A DNA stretch of 53,904 nt from Clostridiales bacterium (GTDB taxonomy: Bacteria; Bacillota; Clostridia; Oscillospirales; Oscillospiraceae), in NCBI GenBank assembly GCA_021205695.1, contig JAJPXB010000062.1, positions 1-53,904 on the forward strand, written 5' to 3'. How positions within the stretch are numbered: the first letter of the stretch is position 1; every line of letters starts with the position of its first letter. This document shows positions 51,823 to 53,904 of this stretch, one piece after another. The position numbers and the translations under genes are program-made. Below the pieces are notes generated by a model. It searched no databases and was not told where the DNA came from. It saw nothing but the letters and a program-made list of their open reading frames with translations.

Positions 51823-52827
51823 CTATTTTTGATCTGTCCGCTGTTCCAACAGCTTGATGGAGTCCAGATAATCCTGTTCCACCTCGCTGAGCGTCCTGGC
51901 CCTGTACTTTTTGTATTCGCTGGTCGCCTTGTCCACGGCCTGCCGGTGGGTGACGCTGCCGTTGCCGATCAGGAGCTGCTCGCCGCTCATGGTGAGGATG
52001 CGGTCCAGATGCTCCGCCCAATCCTTCATGGTCATGACCTGCTCCCGTTCTGCCTGACGCTCCGCAAAGTCCAGGTATCCGGAGACGAGCTGCCCCATCG
52101 CCCGCAGTTCCTTCTCGTCCAGATAATTCTTGGCGACAGTCGCCTCCCGCAGCGTGGGCTGCTTTCCTGCAAAGGTGGTCAGTCCCATAAATTCCTTCTC
52201 GGCGTCCGCTCTGGTGTAGATGACCTCCGCCGCTGTCTGGCCGTGAACGGCATAATGGATCTTGTTCTGTACCTTTTGGAAAAACTGAACAGAGATCTCC
52301 GCTTTCGGGTCGTAGTCAATGCTCGTGGCGTAGATCTCCAGCACCTGGCGGTAAAACACCTTTTCAGAGGCACGGATGTCCCTGATCCGCTCCAGCAGCT
52401 CCTTGAAATAGCCGCCGCCTCCCAGGTTTTTCAGCCGGTCGTCGTCCAGTGCGAAGCCTTTACGCATATATTCTTTGATTAGGCCCGTTGCCCAAATGCG
52501 GAACTGCGTCCCTCGCTGTGACTTTACACGATAGCCCACCGAGATGATCACGTCGAGGTTATAGTAATCGACCTGATAGGTTTTCCCGTCGGCGGCAGTG
52601 TAGGCAAATTTTGCCCAAACTGACTCCTTGACCAGTTCTCCTTCTTTGAAAATATTTCTGACATGTTTACCAATGACACTTTTATCCCGCTGAAATAGCT
52701 CCGCCATCTGGTCTATGGACAGCCAAACGGTATCCCCGTCAAAGGTCGTCTCGATCTTGGTCACGCCGTCTTCCGTCTTGTATATGATGATCTCCGATGG
52801 ATTGTCCCTGTTTTCCTGGGGATTCAT
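51823..52827 (-). CDS. RhuM family protein
   Basis: A 334-aa member of the RhuM (virulence RhuM) family, often found in pathogenicity islands and mobile elements. The typical blocks are visible: VWLSIDQMAELFQRDKSVIGKHVRNIFKEGEL, YYNLDVIISVGYRVKSQRGTQFRIWA and YAVHGQTAAEVIY. The N-terminal half looks like a DNA-binding ORF6N/KilA-type or winged helix. The biochemical role is not established. It starts after GAGGTG and ends 29 bp before the recombinase gene. Confidence 0.9.
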   Translation of the reverse strand: MNPQENRDNPSEIIIYKTEDGVTKIETTFDGDTVWLSIDQMAELFQRDKSVIGKHVRNIFKEGELVKESVWAKFAYTAADGKTYQVDYYNLDVIISVGYRVKSQRGTQFRIWATGLIKEYMRKGFALDDDRLKNLGGGGYFKELLERIRDIRASEKVFYRQVLEIYATSIDYDPKAEISVQFFQKVQNKIHYAVHGQTAAEVIYTRADAEKEFMGLTTFAGKQPTLREATVAKNYLDEKELRAMGQLVSGYLDFAERQAEREQVMTMKDWAEHLDRILTMSGEQLLIGNGSVTHRQAVDKATSEYKKYRARTLSEVEQDYLDSIKLLEQRTDQK

Positions 52828-52853
52828 ATGCTCACCTCATTACTTTCGGGAGT

Positions 52854-52892
52854 CTCAGAAGAGAAATGCGAAGAAAGCATTTCTCTTCTGAG
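52854..52892. repeat. Perfect 16-bp inverted repeat between the small ORF and rhuM
   Basis: CTCAGAAGAGAAATGC (52854-52869) and GCATTTCTCTTCTGAG (52877-52892) are exact reverse complements around GAAGAAA. No T run follows on the minus strand. It could be a terminator with a poor tail, an operator for rhuM, or a transfer-related hairpin. Confidence 0.7.
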
Positions 52893-52921
52893 TTTGGACA
52901 CTCTTTTCACGAATTATTATA

Positions 52922-53107
52922 TCATGCTACTAGCTCGTTTTCAACCTCCAATGCATCGGAATTTGCAGAAAGATCCACAATATTTTCCTTTGCGTGTGGG
53001 CTGCCCGTCATATCCGGGTCAGGCAGGGAATCAATGTCGATCTCCGCTGCGTATTTTGCAATCAAATCTGCCAACAGGTCGGCAAAACTGCTCCACTCAT
53101 CTCTCAT
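52922..53107 (-). CDS. Small acidic protein, 61 aa
   Basis: It begins MRDEWSSFADLLADLIAKYA and ends in an acidic tail with DIDSLPDPDMTG. The start at 53107 overlaps the end of the mob gene (ATG at 53107, mob stop at 53097), so translation is probably coupled. Small coupled ORFs after mob genes are common in mobilizable elements. Function unknown. Confidence 0.65.
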   Translation of the reverse strand: MRDEWSSFADLLADLIAKYAAEIDIDSLPDPDMTGSPHAKENIVDLSANSDALEVENELVA

Positions 53108-53904
53108 TTGTTTTCTCCCTCCTTCCGGCAGGCATCCGAGCATAGGCATTCACGATCTCCGGAGGGATACGATCCAGCAGAGTGACTGCCGCCTCATAAT
53201 CCCGCCGAAGCTTGGCATCTTCCAGCTTCTTGAGGGAGCTCTGCTTGGTGGCATCCGTCAGGGACTGATTCAACTGCGCATTGCTCTTTTTCAGCTTTTT
53301 GTTTTCCCGAACAGTATCCGTAAAGGTGACATTATATTTCTTAAGCTGGGTATCCATCGCCGCTACGCTGGGGATATAGGTGTCCAACAATTTGCAGATC
53401 TCTCCCGCTCTGGATTTAGCATTAAAAGGATTGATGCCGGTGAGCAGCGTCTCCAGATTCTCCCGCTGTTTGGTCAGCTGGGTCATCTCTTTGAACACTC
53501 TCGGCGGGATGTGGTCACGTCCTGTCTGGCTTGCGCTCTCGCCCCGCTCCAGCTCCGGGTACTTCCTGACCATGTGCTTCCAGAACTCATCCTGCCACCA
53601 GGTCAGCTTTTTCTTGTTGCCCACAATGTCCTTGGCAGACAATCTGCCATCCGGCGTCAGCGGGACAAAAGAAAGGTGCATATGGGGCGTTTTCTCGTCC
53701 ATATGCACCACGGCGGATATGATCGTTTTCGGGTCTTGATGCTGCTGAATAAACTCCAGCGCATATTGAAAATAGGCTTTGACCTCTGACTTCTTTTTCC
53801 CTTTGAAGAATTCCGGACTGGCCGTGACCAGCGCCTCCACCACACGAACGCTGTCCTTTCTGGTGCGGCAACCGGCTTCGGCGATCTGGCGTTCTGCCTC
53901 GGCT
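53097..53904 (-). CDS. Plasmid mobilization relaxase, Mob/Pre (MobV) family, 5' partial
   Basis: A DNA-nicking relaxase that starts mobilisation at oriT. The visible part reads from AEAERQIAEAG at the window edge, through VEALVTASPEFFKG and the metal-binding HMDEKTPHMH, to a long coiled coil and the end RMPAGRREKTNER. The N-terminal part and start codon lie beyond the window. A GTG within this part is not the start, because the upstream codons also fit the family. It belongs to the same mobile element as rhuM and the recombinase. Confidence 0.92.
   Translation of the reverse strand, partial: AEAERQIAEAGCRTRKDSVRVVEALVTASPEFFKGKKKSEVKAYFQYALEFIQQHQDPKTIISAVVHMDEKTPHMHLSFVPLTPDGRLSAKDIVGNKKKLTWWQDEFWKHMVRKYPELERGESASQTGRDHIPPRVFKEMTQLTKQRENLETLLTGINPFNAKSRAGEICKLLDTYIPSVAAMDTQLKKYNVTFTDTVRENKKLKKSNAQLNQSLTDATKQSSLKKLEDAKLRRDYEAAVTLLDRIPPEIVNAYARMPAGRREKTNER

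Overview
The window reads as the chromosome of an anaerobic, endospore-forming, GC-rich member of the Clostridia, probably the Oscillospiraceae (Flavonifractor / Lawsonibacter / Pseudoflavonifractor type). This is inferred from high-GC coding sequence with low-GC promoters, Gram-positive ribosome binding sites, an oxygen-independent ribonucleotide reductase, two sporulation genes with good matches to forespore sigma-F and sigma-G promoters, and the gene orders. No database search was possible, so the genus is a guess.

Layout. (1) 1-1240: the tail of a ribosomal RNA operon, with two tRNA genes, a 5S rRNA and six more tRNA genes, ending in a terminator. A phage-type integrase remnant lies just beyond (about 1383-1650). 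(2) 1793-8574: a lipoprotein, then a leftward anaerobic nucleotide-reduction cluster (nrdG, nrdD with a fused redoxin domain, trxB) with an NrdR box at its promoter, then a flavin reductase divergent from an HxlR regulator. (3) 8575-9825: a decayed stretch holding a frameshifted AlbA_2/RecG-like pseudogene. (4) 9826-16947: a rightward housekeeping run, zapA, U32 peptidase, dut, maf, mreC, mreD and PBP2, covering cell shape, division and nucleotide sanitation. (5) 16972-24614: ypeB (orphan, sigma-G promoter), prfC, a G5/M23 peptidase, a 41-aa protein, D-lactate dehydrogenase, a HAD phosphatase and a SpoIIQ-like M23 protein behind a sigma-F promoter. (6) 24844-27471: a large secreted FN3-repeat protein with two identical 516-bp tandem units. 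(7) 27568-38140: a hydroxyacid dehydrogenase and acetyltransferase, a zinc-ribbon protein with guaB, two back-to-back aconitase-family hydro-lyases (small, large, small, large), purF, trmO and pcp. (8) 38331-47737: HtrA protease, GluQ-RS, an orphan sugar-ABC ATPase behind a long leader, isocitrate dehydrogenase, ketopantoate reductase, an unknown protein and a COG2509-like FAD oxidoreductase. (9) 48275-53904: AT-richer mobile DNA with a Mob/Pre relaxase (cut by the window edge), a small coupled ORF, RhuM, a large serine recombinase, and cargo of an SRA-domain protein, a Nudix hydrolase and a zinc-ribbon protein.

The strongest candidate for something new is the cargo next to the serine recombinase: a ScoMcrA-like SRA domain (a reader of modified DNA) joined to a UvrD/PcrA-type Tudor-like tail but with no nuclease domain, followed 13 bp later by a MutT/NudG-like Nudix hydrolase. 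This could be a modified-cytosine sensing or sanitising module. The tandem hydro-lyase locus and the redoxin-fused NrdD with its adjacent thioredoxin reductase are the next most interesting.
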